A stretch of 64,000 nt of DNA from Taeniopygia guttata. Lineage: Eukaryota; Chordata; Aves; Passeriformes; Estrildidae. A program made the translations under genes and the position numbers. The stretch lies in contig NC_133030.1 of the NCBI RefSeq assembly GCF_048771995.1, positions 56,700,001 to 56,764,000 of the forward strand, in the 5' to 3' direction. Shown one piece after another: positions 49,491 to 61,100 of the stretch; the first letter of the stretch is position 1; the number at the start of each line of letters is the position of its first letter. The notes below the pieces were generated by a model. That model saw only the letters and a program-made list of their open reading frames with translations. It was not told the DNA's origin and did no database searches.

Positions 49491-52400
49491 GCCACCCCCG
49501 TTCCCCCCCTTTTTTTGGTATATACTCGCAGTCCGCCTGTGACCAAAACTACCAAATTTCAGTAAAAGGCACGCCCAGGGCCTCCACGGAGCAGCGTTCC
49601 TACAACGCCCCGGTGCCAGCGCGGTTGGGAAATGAGGCGCACACGTCTCCCGACCAGCCCTACAGCTACGTCAAACATTGCACAATTCTGCCATGAATAT
49701 TCACTTCATTTCTTTTTCTTCAAAGATGAAGTGGTTTTAGCCATGCTCAAACCTCGTATTTGCTTTTCACGGGCATTTGCGTAATCAAGTTACATTGGCA
49801 CAAGCGTTTGTACAAACCAGATTTCAAAATCTGACATTGAAGTATTTGTAAGATCAATTTTGATCCTTTGTCGAACCCTGCCATGGGTTCGTTACCTGAT
49901 GCATCCCCTGAAAGCTGCTTGATCTAAACCCATCTCCAGAAGAGCCAATCTCTAGGACATTAAAACCAAACAAAACTCGAGGACATCTGCACAGATGGGT
50001 TCCTACACTGACAGCAAGCACAGACCAAGTTCACACACAAAGTTCCGTGTCGTGCTCAGAAATACTACAGAAGCATTTGCAGTTTTCTGGTGGAGATACA
50101 CCACAACTTCGATGAAGGATCAGCTTCTTTTTGTGATTATTCAGCAAAGGAGATTTTTTTCCTTTAAACCCTCAGGTCCAACAGATTTTAACCCTTGTGT
50201 CTCCTGATGGGCACTTGTGAAAGGGTAGGAGTGTGCAGCGGGGCAGAGAGACAGAAAGCTGGAGCTGACCCCCATGGGTGAGGACAAGGGCATCTTCTCT
50301 CCAGGCCACCTCTCTCCTGCAGCACGGTGCCCCCAGTTCCTCAGCCACAGCTGTGCTCTGACCTCACTGCCGGGGTCACAGAGCGCAGAAGGGAGCGAGT
50401 GCTGCCATGAGAAGCACTAATGAATCCTTTTTGACACGCTGCCGGAGCTGTGTCACCTCCCCAAATGGCTGAGGGGTGACACCCCGACCCCCGTGGTCCA
50501 TCTGCTGCACCAAATGTAAGTGCAGGACCTGTGTCAGCACGGAGGGGAAGGAATGAATGAAATACCTCCTCCAGATCCCTTCCTTCCCACCACACACTGT
50601 GGCTTTAGTGGAGGAGTAACTCTGAGATGTTGAGGATTCTTCTGTCTGCTGAAGTCAACCAGGGACAACCAGGAGTATTGCACCAGGACCGACCCCTGCC
50701 ATATGCTGGGGATTATCTCCAAGGGATAGACACAGGACAGGCGTACAAAGGTAGCTGGTGCAGAAGAGATGGATCTGGAATCATTATGTCTAATATAGAC
50801 TATAAAGGGGAAGTGTAACTAGCAGTACCACCGAAGTGTCCCCATAGCTTGAGCCAAGATTAGGCTTTGGAGACTTGATCCCTGCAGGCCAAAAGTCTAT
50901 GACCTCTGGGCAGCCCTGCAGCACCGGTACAGTCCTGGACAATTCTCCCTCTCCAGCTCAGTGCTTGAGCCCCTGGTACAGCCATTCTCCTCCAGTTCAG
51001 ACCTCCCAGCAGACACCAACACCAGGTCACCCTGCTCTCCTCACTCTTTCTTCAGTGATTACCCAAGGTGGTCAGCTGCTCTGTAAGCAGTTTTTGTTCT
51101 GTGCAATAGAAAAGGGCAAATGTGCTCTATCATGGATGTTTCTAGAAAGGTCCATTGTTTCAAGCATGCTCTGACAAGAGCTACAGCAAAAAAGAACCTG
51201 GGCCTGTTTAAATGCATGCATCAGAACTTTGGATTCATGACTTAACACTTTAAGTTCATAGAAATGACACAAAACATGGTGATTATTCGCAAAGGGTTTG
51301 GTCACTTTTTTGCTTGTGTTAACAGTGGGATCCACATAAAAGAACTGGGACCTCGTTTAGCTTGGCAATATTTAGTGTCTCATGTGCTAGAGGAGCCATG
51401 CTTGTCTCACATAGTGAAGAATTCAGAGGGCTGAGCTCACATATAAGGGTTTTCTTGACAAAAATTTTCCTTTAAAAGGGCCTTACATTCTCAAATGAGG
51501 TCATGTTCTAGGAGTCTAATGCTCTCCCATTTTAACTTGAACTAAGCTTGAGGCAAACAGAGGACTGTATATGATTTTTAAATGATTTAAACATGGCCTT
51601 TCAGTATGACTATACTCACTGCAGCAGGCCAGAGTGCCATTCTCACAAGCAGCATATTTGCTTCTGCAGCAAATTTCACATAAACCAGGAAAAAACACAA
51701 CCCCCAAACCAATCAAGATCTGTATATAACTCATCTGAAAGGAACGCTGGGGGTTTGCTACTTCCTCTTACCTTCATACTCGGCAACTATTCAAAAACAC
51801 AGTTCCAGGAACACAAGAACTAATGAAGACTCCCTTCCTATGGATTTATGCCTGTGATTAATTACTTTGTGTCTAAGGTAAGAGCTCTAATTGAAGCTAG
51901 TCTCATGCCTGGAAACTTATGTCTCTCCCATATCTGGATTACTGGTTATCAGTACAGAATGCTGTTTTCTTCTGGTATCCCCACTTGGAAACATTCTAAA
52001 AATGTAGTGACTGTGAGATCTGACGGATTTAATTGAAATGAATTGGCTATTCTAAAGCTGAATGGCAGAATGATCACGTTGTGCCATCCTTCCATAGGGA
52101 ACTGAGAAAGGCAGAGCACGCTGCACTAAACCCTGGTGGTTTTACCACCTCTTGTTGGTGGTAAAGCCTCTGTGAAGAAACTATTCCTACACTTACTCAA
52201 GTTTATTAGAAAAAGCCATAACACAAGATGGTTATTAAAAACCTAACAACACCTTACAGAATATTTCTCAGATTAGGAAATTAGCCATTGATCTCTTTTG
52301 TCAAAAGAAATTGTAAATTTGTAAATTGTACAAAATGTACAATTGTAAAATGATTTCAAACACAGAAAAGTGAATTTGTTTTATGCACTTTTTTTTTTTC

Positions 52401-54441
52401 TTTTACATATTAAACTCTTTTGGTTTTTGAGTTTTTTTATCGATATACCCACTCTCCCCTTTGGAAGTCCTGTTTTGTAAGCTTGCACAACTCCAGGCTG
52501 AAGCTGCATTACTTTTTCTTGACTTCCACTCCAAATCTTGTCTGTAAATGGAACATGGAAAATAGTATAAACTGTTTCCTTCACTGCAGCATTTTACTAT
52601 TGCAGTACATCCTTGTACTTCCCACTCCTTGGGAAGCTCCATGGGGACTTTCAAATACAGCATACATGGGGATACAATTTCTGTTTAACTCTGGTTTTAC
52701 AAGAAGTAATGTAATCACCTGTATCTTCTCTTACTTGTCCCTAAAAAGATGACAGCTGAAATTACTCAAATGTTTCCCTAGTAATGCAAAGCAGCTGCTA
52801 GCATTAGGTTTTCCAGTTGACATGTTTGTCATGCATGAACATTTACCACTATAATTCTTCAGGTCATAAACCACTCATATTTGGGGATTGTTGGACAAGC
52901 AAATGAATATTGGGGTTTTTTAAGAAAGAGCAACCATATAAACTTATGAAAATCATGTCAAATAATGAAATTTTTGTACTTTTCACCAGCCTTTTTTTTT
53001 TTTTTCCAAAAAAAGCACTACAAACTAGAAAAAGCACTAAAATAAGCCTCTTTCCTGACAAATTATTTGATGGGATTTCACCTCTCCATGAAAATTCCTT
53101 GGAAAAAAAGTAGGAAAACTTATCTTAATTGTAAGCTTTGCAAGAGACACCAAGAAAAGTTTGGACAATCCTTGCAAAACCTTGTATTTGATAAGCCATA
53201 TTGACAAAAGTATGTACGTTCCCAAGATGTTTATTTCATTTCTTTGAAACTTGGTGGCTTTTTACTCTTAGTATTAGTCAGTATGAAATAACACTCATTT
53301 AAGAACTGATGAGCAAACAAAATTTGTCATCATCAGTCATGGGTTTTTTTTGCATATGGGACTACATCCTAGGCCTGAGACATGAGTATATTTTCACTTT
53401 GAACAGAAGTAATTTTTGAAAGCATTTTTATTTGTCTTATCATAGATGTCAGAAAGCAAATGTGTTGGGATGTTTTAATTCTAGCTTTTGACAGTTCATT
53501 TACGTATAAGGGAATATGGAGGAAGTTGCAGGACTGTAAAGCAGTCACATAAATCAATGTTCTGAGACACAAAAAATCCATAATGGTCTCATAATTACAA
53601 TATTATTCTATACTCCAGTCAATTTACAATAATGCCTTTTAAAATGCTTACTAAAGCAGCCCAGACATACCCAAGACTTCAAAAAAGTCTACGGACAGCT
53701 TTGAGAACAGGTAATTCCTGGTGAGTCTGAAGGCTCAGCTCATGTGTGAATCCCTAACCTGCTCCAGGCTGAAACCCTTCACTGCTGTGCCTCCAAGGCA
53801 GTCTGGTCAGGACAGGTGCTTTAATTCAAAGACCTGATTCTCTCTTCATTGACCAAATTTGTCCTTTAGGCAAATATAGTCTGGTCGTAGAGACAGGTGG
53901 TGTCTTGTGCTAAGCAAACTCCCAGAGCTGAGGCAGAGAGAGGGGGTTAAAAGAAACCAGCAAACACCCCACAAACAGAGAAGCAGTAAGCAGACAAGCT
54001 ATTGTTACAGAATGCCTGAGCTCTGATTTTCTGGCAGGGGAAAAGGAGAAATAAAAGCACAGGCACAGAAGAAGGGGACAGATCTCAGTGCTACCTGCAA
54101 GGGAAGCAGATTGGATATTAGCTGTGTGCCTGACAGTGCTTTCTTTGCTGCAGGTGTACAGCCCAGTGCCACCAGCAGACCGACAGCCTTGTCTGACACA
54201 CGGCATTGATGCTGTGCAAGCTCCACAACTCTTCCCTAGGAGCACGAGAGAAAAAAGGCTGCTAGGAGCGGCAGCAAAATCTGCCAGAAGCCTTTCCTAA
54301 TTTAAGAAGTTTATTTTTTTTAATTTCCCATTTACATGTAGAAATTAATAAAATCCCCAGCAGCAAGTATCAGCTCTCACCATTTCTAGTAACAGCTCAC
54401 TAAAGAAATGAGAATGGCAGTTAGAAAATAAAGCTTTTTTT

Positions 54442-54479
<38 letters not shown>

Positions 54480-56980
54480 AGGAGAAGTGAAGCATGAGAA
54501 GCAGTTAAACTGAGAAACATTATGAAAGCAATAAGGAGAGAAGCTGATTTTACAGACTGGTCTCTGCAAAGTCAGACCAGTTGTAGGCACCCGACAGTTT
54601 TGCATGGTGACTGTGCAAGTTTCAGCAATACCATTTCTTATACCTGCTGAGCCAAGATATCAGGCTTGTAAGAGCACATTAGATTTGGCATAAGTTTTAA
54701 GAATGTAATAAAACAGGGTATATATTTCTGTTTAATGCTTAACTCCACAAATGCCTACTTACCTAAAAGCTTTTCTGCTAAGCCAAGTAGACTATAAATT
54801 TTTTAATTAGGCACAGCTTCCTCAGTGAAGGAATGCACCCAGCTAGATGCTTTTTACAGTAATAAAGTTATAAATACACACATGTGCATTTGGCATCCAC
54901 AGTTTAACAGTTATGAACACGTTATACTGATTCCTAGCTGTAACATGTAGACTGATGCACACTAAGGAGGTGGGGAAGAGCATTTTAAAGGTATCTTAAC
55001 ATGAAATTGCTCATTTAAAGAAAATGGAGGTTGTGGGGCAGAGGGGAACATGCACAATTACTCAAACCTGTGGGTTTTCAACACAGTTAAGAGCATTTTT
55101 GGAAGTTTCCCAGAGGAACAGAAGATATTTAGTTATTCCAATCAATGCTGAAGTTCCCTTTATAAAACTGAAACTGCCTGGCTCTGTTTTACCCTAAGGC
55201 ATTTGCTCTCCAGTTCCATGGTTCACACACAGAAAATCAAGAAAACACACCTGCAGATCTATAATTTTTGAAAGAATTTCTAATACTACAACAAACACTA
55301 CCAGATAAGCCAGATTTATTTCACTGTGATGTACAACAGTATTTATCTATATTTGGATCCTCCTGAATCAGTGTTTATTGCTGCAATACCTATGAGTGAT
55401 CTCTCAATCAAGACACGTAGCATGGGCTTCTCTGTGTTCCGGCTGCATCCTACAGACTGAACTTGCCAGTGCCTATATGCTATTTTGTCCTTTAGCATGA
55501 AGTTATTAATCAAAGTTTAACTACAGCAACTACAACTTACCTTATGCCAAATTTAATACACAGAAACATCTTCTAGTTCACTGAAGACTCACACCAAGTG
55601 TGTGGTTTTGGAAGATGGGGCCAATATACATTCAACTGTTGAGTTTGCAAAATTTAGCTAAATGGTATCTTTCCTCTAGTCAGATGATTCTAGAACACAT
55701 GAGCTCAATGGTCTCCTTATTCCTGAAGTGATACTCAAATGTTCTTAACACCTCTTTGGCACCCCCACCTCCAAACCCCACTCCAGGTCTGAGAATCTGT
55801 ATCATAGGTAAGCTCACAGGCAGAGCCTGCCACACACAGCAAGGTTCTCTTTCCTTGTTCAGCAACTTGCTCTGCTCAGATCTACATAAAACAACCACGT
55901 TACTGACAGATGTCTTCCCCTGGCAAGCCATGGCCAACACATTCTAGAAACCAATCTGTATTTTCCCCCTTCCCTGCACCTTGCTAGTTTGGGGCTTTTC
56001 CCCAGTAGCAACTTCTGATGGTAAACATTTGTTATTTTATAATAAAATTATAGGCTATACTCAAATTATCCCTTTCCCCCAGAAAAAATCTTCTAGGAAT
56101 AAGCTTAGTTATATACACTCTAAACCGAATGTGCTGGAAGAAAAGACCACCATCCATGTTGTATTACATTTTTTGTTATTAAAAAAAGCCAAGAGAAAAC
56201 CCTTGGTAAGAGTGGAGCATATTAATTATGACAAGACATCATGACATACCAACCAGTGAGACTTAAAGGCCGCTAATAACACTTTTTGTAGCAATTAGTG
56301 CAAGATAGTTATCTGATATAAACAAATATTTGATGGTAGACTTCAATAATAAACAATTCACTTGATGACATTTACATATAAATACACATAAATAAAACCT
56401 GCATCATTTAGGCTTGTAGTTAACAAAAAGTATGGTCTGAAATGAATTAAATGTAATTGTGCCTAGCTAGATCAAAGCTTGTCCTATAATGATACTCAAG
56501 TGTGTGGGGTATGAAAAGCACAAATGTACAATTCTCAATTTAGTAAAGTACTACTCTATGAAACAGAATCATGAAAACAGCTCTTACATTTTAATGCAAA
56601 GTATAAAATTGTATATTTACATTTACATACACTTTACTGAACTACATTGGGTAGCTCATGGTAAAAAACATCCCTTTTTGAAAATTTTGCAAAAAATACA
56701 TCAACTGCAGATATGATCAAAAGTTACTAAGTTAGCAGCTGACATAACATCTGTAGTAAAAATATATTTTAGGAAAATACCTGGAAAAATCTAAAAACTA
56801 ATAAACACTTTAAAACTATTTTTGAAGTAAAAATTGTAGCAAAACCCAGAAGAAGCTAGCAAGGATAACAAGAACTATTGCATATTGCTCTTTAAGAGCC
56901 ATGTAGCGACTTGAAACAGAAGCAGCAGGTATGGTAGGAGATTTGTGGTGTAACACAGTGGAAACCGTAGGATAACAGGA
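49491..56980. other. Intergenic region between the SERTA-gene promoter and CDCA4 3' end
   Basis: No coding exon recognised. A GC-richer patch at 50.2–50.6 kb and a T33 run at 54.44 kb are the only clear compositional features. The part above about 55.3 kb may include an extended CDCA4 3' UTR. Confidence 0.5.
54444..54476. repeat. T33 homopolymer
   Basis: Thirty-three consecutive T. On the minus strand this is an A tail, so a retrocopy end was considered; the sequence before it has no recognisable gene and no AATAAA. Confidence 0.9.
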
Positions 56981-57002
56981 AACCAGTTATCTAACTTCTC
57001 TG

Positions 57003-57008
57003 TTTATT
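57003..57008 (-). terminator. CDCA4: CDCA4 poly(A) signal
   Basis: AATAAA on the minus strand about 370 nt after the stop, the first canonical hexamer. G/T-containing sequence follows. The AT-rich sequence further down to about 55.3 kb has other hexamers, so a longer 3' UTR is possible. Confidence 0.45.
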
Positions 57009-57375
57009 ACCATTTTTATGGGAGAAGTGTAAGAAGATAAGAGAATCCCTCTCCCTGAGGATATCCTCCATCAAAGGCTAAAACAAATTGGTAAAAGGAA
57101 CCCAATTTCAAGAGCCTTGGATCCCCAATGTAGAAATATTTACCATATGTACTTACAGTTCAGTGGACAATAAATCAGATTATTACACTACAAGTTGCAG
57201 GTTAACTTTAAGAGTTAACACTATATTGCAATATGAAGTGCTTCTTAATATATGTATCTATATAATATACAGACATCTGTAAAATACTCGTGCAGATTTG
57301 ATAGAACAAACTGTGGAAATGGCTTTCTCAAGTCTTTTCTCCCATTAACAGATCTTTACCTCCACACAAGGAGGT

Positions 57376-58125
57376 TCAGGATTCAACAAGGATTTCCACA
57401 ATATGATCAAGGTCATTAAGATCAGATTTACAATTAGAGTTAGAAGCTGTATTTGTTGAAGAAGAAAATGTTTCAAGGCTATCACAGTGTCCCATTTTTG
57501 TGTTGCTCATCATGCCAGTTAACATAGTATCAAGATCATAGTAAGAATTGTCAACTTCTGAAAACAGATCTTCAACAGAATTAGGACTTTTATTCTCCAG
57601 TGTCTCAAATATTTGATCTAAAGATTTTTGAAAGTTTCCTTTATTTTCTTGTGGATTCTCCATTTCCCACACGTTGCTCTGCAAGTTTCTTGGTGCTTGC
57701 ACTGCAGAGGCTGTTGACATAGTTTCTGAACTATCTTGTGCCTGATCATTCTCAAAGTCTTTACTGAAAGTACCATAGGCTGGAACATGCTTTCCCTCAG
57801 CTTGATCCCTAGATGAACGACAGAGGATATCTGTTGAAACAAGACGATCCAGGGATGCCTGCCCTGTACTCTGTGTATTTATCATCTGCCAAGTCCCGTC
57901 CTGAGTCATTTCCTCTTGGATCTGCCGTACCGTGTTGGCGATTAGTACCGAACGACAAAGGTTGGGTTCGACCAGCATGTGACACAGCTGAAGTTTAACC
58001 AAGGACATATCTAAAAGTGACTGCCGCTGAAGATTATAGGAAGGAATAGCTTTAATACCAGCCAGAGTCCCTTCAATATCTTCTTCACCATCAAAACATT
58101 TTCTCTTTAATCCTCGCACAAACAT
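57376..58125 (-). CDS. CDCA4: CDCA4 (HEPP), SERTA-domain cell-cycle co-regulator
   Basis: A single coding exon encodes 249 residues (human 241). The start MFVRGLKRK at 58125 is six bases inside the exon after the acceptor TTAAACAG, exon start 58131. Seen: GLKRK (5–9); SERTA domain at about 30–75 with CHMLVEPNLCRSVLIANT and VRQIQEEMTQDGTWQ, as in the human protein; a conserved central block FQKSLDQIFETLE and PNSVEDLFSEVDNSYYDLDT; and the acidic C-terminus DLNDLDHIVEILVES. CDCA4 is a nuclear regulator of E2F-dependent transcription and the G1/S transition, known to be E2F-responsive. It lies downstream of the SERTA-domain gene's promoter in the same orientation, with about 8 kb between them. 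The frame is intact. Confidence 0.97.
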   Translation of the reverse strand: MFVRGLKRKCFDGEEDIEGTLAGIKAIPSYNLQRQSLLDMSLVKLQLCHMLVEPNLCRSVLIANTVRQIQEEMTQDGTWQMINTQSTGQASLDRLVSTDILCRSSRDQAEGKHVPAYGTFSKDFENDQAQDSSETMSTASAVQAPRNLQSNVWEMENPQENKGNFQKSLDQIFETLENKSPNSVEDLFSEVDNSYYDLDTMLTGMMSNTKMGHCDSLETFSSSTNTASNSNCKSDLNDLDHIVEILVES

Positions 58126-58131
58126 TGTGTC

Positions 58132-61100
58132 CTGTTTAAAAAAAAAACAAAAAAAAACCAAACAAATAAAAAAAAATCATGGACAACACAAACAGCTCAA
58201 GAGGAAGGAGGAAAAAAAAGGTACTAAAAAAGAGAACAGCGAACTTTAATCTTTTATTAAAAAGTAAATTCTTTAAAGATAGAAACATCAGAATTGTCAT
58301 ACCATGTTCTAGAATGGCCAGTGTGGTACAACAGGGGTCAGGAACAAGTGGACCGGGTCCCAAAGGCGACATTCGGGAACCAGGGGTGAGCAGGTCCACA
58401 AGGCATGGCACTGGAGAGAGGCAGGGGCTCCAGCTCCTGGCTCCCGTTAAGCTCTGCACCTGATGGGAGTCAGGAGCCGCTGCCTCGCACAGAAGCAAAC
58501 ATCTCACCGGCTGCATTTCCCCTACTGGAGAGGCAGTTTCTCCTCGCTCCTCCCGAGTTTCTACTGGCATGCTTAACCTCTGATTTTGGAAATAAAAATA
58601 CAACCTGGCACACCATTTTTAAAAGGTTTGACCCCTCCAGAACATTAATATGCCTAACAGAGTAACATTAAAAAAAAAAAAAACCAAACATGGGCAGCAT
58701 ATGTGAAAAGATTTGCTTATTCGACTACAAAGACAGTAATATCTAGATTTGTTCCATGTAACTTGAGACATTCAGCAGAGGTGCCCAAAGCAGTCCTGGT
58801 TCCCTTCCTTAGGTGAGTAAGTGAACCGAGTAATTCCAAGAAGAACTAATCCAGTAAGGATAATCACAGTCATCCTCTGTATGGGCTTCTGTACTCCTTT
58901 CCTTATAGCTAACTCTAAGACAGGAAAATTCCTGTATTTGTAGCTTAGGTTCACCAGCTAAAAATACACAGGGTGCATGCAGGCTTTTCAGTATTCACAC
59001 CTAAAATCACTTGCTGAATTCTACAAGGGGTACCTCTCACATACCAGCTCTTCTTCTGAATTGCACTAATTTTGACAACAGTGACCCATGCAACTATTGC
59101 AACTGGTCCCTTGGAATACAAAGTAACTTTTTTTTTAATGCAGTATATGTCACTTCTTTAAGTCTTATAAAAATTGGGCTGCAAATGAAACCTGACCTTT
59201 TAAGTTATGCTTCTTCCTTATTTTCCTTCTATGTCTTCTGTCCTTAGAATTCCTGCTTGCCTACTATCTGGGGGCTTTTTTCCAAGGTAGTGACCCAAAT
59301 GGAACAGTTTTTCAACTAAAAGCGGATAAAACCAAAATACTATTGCCGTGTCTTTCTATGTAACTTCCCATTTTCCTTGATAAGCCCTAAACTCTGGCTT
59401 GCTTTTCTGGTTGCTACAGTACATTCCACATATTTTCAAGGAATTCTCTCTCAGCTCTTTCAGAGACACTAAAAATCCACCAAAGGGCAACAACACTGCT
59501 CCTTTCAAAATACATTACATGCTTATCTGCTGTGAAAACCTGAGGATAGCACAGTAGCTAGATAAACACTTGGTCTGACTCTGTACAACACTTGTTACAT
59601 TGCTGTATATATCCGTGAAATAACCTTCACTGGGATTTGCCAACTCTTAAAAGATTTTTTTCCACTGAAAGTACAAAACTCTTTTGAAATCATAATGTGC
59701 AGAGACTACATATAGAATAAACTTGGTCTTGTAATAATTGTTCATCTTAAAAGCTATCCATGGATTAACTATGTATTAAATACTTTGGACTTTTCTTCTA
59801 AAATTTTATCCTGACACTTAACATATTTGCATTAATCATATTAAATACTCAGTATTGTTGTTGCTCTATAGTTCCTTTCCCATATTTTTAGACATTCCTG
59901 CAAACTTCCTATCAGAGGATATCCTATTTAATTTTTCCTACACTTGTATCTACAGTAATTTCTGAATAAACCCTTACCACCCCCCCCACCCCCTCCCCCC
60001 GTGAAACACCCTCTAGAAACATCTTTTGGGACTGTTTACAAATCATGTATGATCACATCATCAAACATTAAACACTGTGGAGAGTTTGAAGTTTCTTTTA
60101 TTTCAACTTATATTCTTGTGAAGAGTAAATAAAACTTCAATTGAATGTTAACCTGGTTTCATACATCTATAATTTGGCATCTATATGCTTTCTAAGGCAC
60201 ACCAACAGAACAGAACACAGGAGAAAACTTGAAAACATCAATACATCACACACACTTGGGCACCTAGAAGCAGAGGAAAAACATTTATCGATTCTTAAAG
60301 GTAAACCTTTCACAGCATTCACTGATTTTTTCCTAAAACTTGCTTTCAATTAGTATCTTACATCATAAAGCCAGTTCTTTGCCATTCTGTTCTCCTGACT
60401 GCATAGAGTATCAGGTTATGGTTTCATTTAAGAAGCAGAAAGTGACATACCAGGAATGGTGTTTGATGCAGTCCTTCCTCTTCTCCCATGCTCCTGAGCA
60501 AGAGTCCATGCAGTAAAAGTGACAGCACCACCTGGCAAGCACAGGGAAGCAGGATGTCAGGCAGGGACAGGAGATGCAGAACAAGACAGTTTTGCTTCTC
60601 TATCCTGTATGATGTGAGCATCATTCCCAGAAACATGAACAGTACTACTATTAAACCCATTGCACAATTAGAGCACAGATGGGATTTGGCCAACAAAACC
60701 CCAAAATCTGCAGCAGGAGGGAAATGCCAGTTTAATTCCAAGTCCTAGGCTATTGCCTGGACCTTTGGACCAGCACTTCCCTTATGCCTACAGCCTTGTC
60801 ATTTAAAGAGAAAACAAAAGTTTTTCACATGAGCATTAAAGTGTACACAAACAAAAGGTAATGAAAGTAAATCTTCCTTACTTTTATTACAAAACTATAG
60901 TTTTCACCTTTTTTGTACAAACCCATGTATATCTCTGTAGCATCTAGAGGAAATGAGGTGGCACAAACACAAAACTGTAACATAGCAAAACATGAGAGAA
61001 TTTTCCTTTACAGCTTAGAAACTTTATGAGTAAGATTTACTTAGCAAGATGACAATAACAAAAGTAATGACAGTAATTAAACTGCTTTAACAATAAAGGC

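Noticed and set aside
48334-49555. Pro/Arg/Ala-rich open frames up to 235 codons on both strands
   Set aside because: Typical by-products of a CpG island; repeated RHPGG-type peptides simply mirror the minisatellite.
50220-50900. Possible LTR or other insertion in a GC-richer patch
   Set aside because: No clear LTR ends, poly(A) signal or repeat-family phrase could be recognised, so it was left as unassigned intergenic DNA.
54345-54605. Possible processed pseudogene ending in the T33 run (A tail on the minus strand)
   Set aside because: No recognisable coding sequence, no poly(A) signal before the tail, and no visible target-site duplication; a plain homopolymer is the safer call.
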